Source: JBOHHR01 sp050740975 (GTDB taxonomy: Bacteria > Pseudomonadota > Gammaproteobacteria > JBOHHR01). From it: 5,973 nucleotides of DNA. Where the stretch lies: positions 1 through 5,973 of the forward strand of contig JBOIEE010000076.1 of the NCBI GenBank assembly GCA_050740975.1, read 5' to 3'. Shown in pieces: positions 5,490 to 5,973 of this stretch (positions are counted from its first letter, which is position 1; each line of letters opens with the position of its first letter). Under the pieces are notes generated by a model that was not told the origin of the DNA, ran no database searches, and saw nothing but the letters and a program-made list of their open reading frames with translations. A program made the position numbers and the translations under genes.

Positions 5490-5973
5490 TTAGAACCGCA
5501 GCTTTACCCCCACCCACCCCGCGCGCGGTGCTCCCGGCGCCAAAAAGCGCTCCACGGCGATGGGATCAGCAAAGCCATTGAAGGTACCCCCGGCCTCATA
5601 ATCGGAATCCAATACATTGTCTACCTGCGCCCACAACTCCGCGTGCTTGCCCACCGCGATCTTGGTGTGAAGATTCATCACCACATAGTATCGTCGGGAT
5701 CCAAGTTATTGCCGTTATCCCCGCGCAGGAACTGCTCGGAGGCATAGATCACAGTGCTGCCCAATAACAGGAAGTCGGTCACTGCCCAATCGAAGGCAAA
5801 CTTGACGTTGTGGCGCGGGATCCCGGGGATCCGGTCTCCTTCCTCGACCGCGATCCCGTTTGGATCGACGACGCTCGCTAGGATCTCCGCGCTCTCATAG
5901 GTCGCTTCGATAAAGCTATACCCGGTGATCCAGTCGACCGGCCCCCACCGTCCCATCAGGCTCGCCTCCATGC
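5490..5973 (-). pseudogene. TonB-dependent outer-membrane receptor, C-terminal part, frameshifted
   Basis: TonB-dependent receptors are 22-strand outer-membrane barrels that import siderophores, cobalamin or other scarce compounds using energy from TonB-ExbBD. The window holds the last 160 or so codons, running off the right edge. Upstream frame: GRWGPVDWITGYSFIEATYE with alternating barrel-strand pattern, then PRHNVKFAFDW and STVIYASEQFLRGDNGNNLD. At about 5685-5690 one base is missing: the first frame would stop at once (TMW-stop), while the next frame carries on as YVVMNLHTKIAVG, NVLDSDYEAGGTFNGFAD and ends GWVGVKLRF. The last residue Phe is the usual outer-membrane insertion signal for the BAM complex. 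Without the shift the protein would be complete at this end, so this is either a recent mutation or a sequencing error. Ligand cannot be told; the plug domain is outside the window. Confidence 0.88.

Larger units (their letters stand above)
2204..5832. repeat. Dispersed palindrome GGATCC / GGGATCCC
   Basis: GGATCC occurs ten times by eye, starting at 2205, 2639, 3355, 3816, 3876, 4452, 5459, 5697, 5818 and 5827. Four of these sit in the full 8-base palindrome GGGATCCC (2204, 3815, 3875, 5817). None occurs before 2204. A hand estimate from base composition expects about two GGATCC and well under one GGGATCCC in a window this size. Copies lie in coding and noncoding DNA, on different genes and in different codon phases. 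Confidence 0.6.

Noticed and set aside
5233..5517. 94-codon minus-strand open frame downstream of the receptor
   Set aside because: Overlaps the receptor end in another frame; Pro/Arg-rich with no recognisable domain. The internal ATG after AGGA (near 5448) has too short a spacing to convince.
1..5973. CRISPR array, tRNA or rRNA genes
   Set aside because: No regularly spaced repeats and no tRNA- or rRNA-like sequence seen on either strand.

Overview
The window looks like part of an exopolysaccharide / exosortase A (XrtA, PEP-CTERM) locus from a Gram-negative bacterium, most likely a beta- or gammaproteobacterium. Two things point there. An acyl carrier protein is followed by two alpha/beta-hydrolase-like proteins that match, from memory, the families called hydrolase 2 and hydrolase 1, exosortase A system-associated. 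A TonB-dependent outer-membrane receptor lies at the right edge. No exosortase gene or PEP-CTERM protein is in the window, so the assignment rests on the gene set and order. The species cannot be named from the sequence.

Layout, left to right. On the minus strand, 1-604 holds a truncated GtrA-family membrane protein whose 3' part has been replaced by a frameshifted fragment of a group II intron reverse transcriptase. An intergenic stretch without a gene (605-928) separates this from a plus-strand operon. The operon runs ACP (929-1180), hydrolase 2 (1177-2025), hydrolase 1 (2030-2890), then a glycosyltransferase remnant (2887-3246). Joints are 4-base overlaps or a 4-base gap, so translation is probably coupled. 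The glycosyltransferase keeps only its N- and C-terminal ends and has changed frame twice. After a short gap with a candidate extended -10 promoter comes an intact three-domain sugar C-methyltransferase of the TylC3/TcaB9 type (3437-4768). Next is an A+T-richer stretch of about 720 bases with no recognisable gene (4769-5489), apart from a possible 32-residue membrane peptide. The end of a frameshifted TonB-dependent receptor on the minus strand (5490-5973) closes the window.

How the parts may work together (inference): the ACP would carry an acyl or other thioester-bound group handled by hydrolase 1, which has a Cys/Asp/His arrangement. Hydrolase 2 looks catalytically dead, because Arg sits where the nucleophile should be and no catalytic His is seen, so it may be a partner subunit. 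The glycosyltransferase, GtrA protein and sugar methyltransferase fit synthesis and export of a decorated surface polysaccharide. Four genes or remnants are broken (reverse transcriptase, GtrA, glycosyltransferase, receptor). That means either a decaying accessory region or, for the single-base shifts, sequencing error; the internal deletion and the GtrA/intron chimera cannot be explained by base-call errors. The palindrome GGATCC is also conspicuously frequent in the right two thirds of the window.
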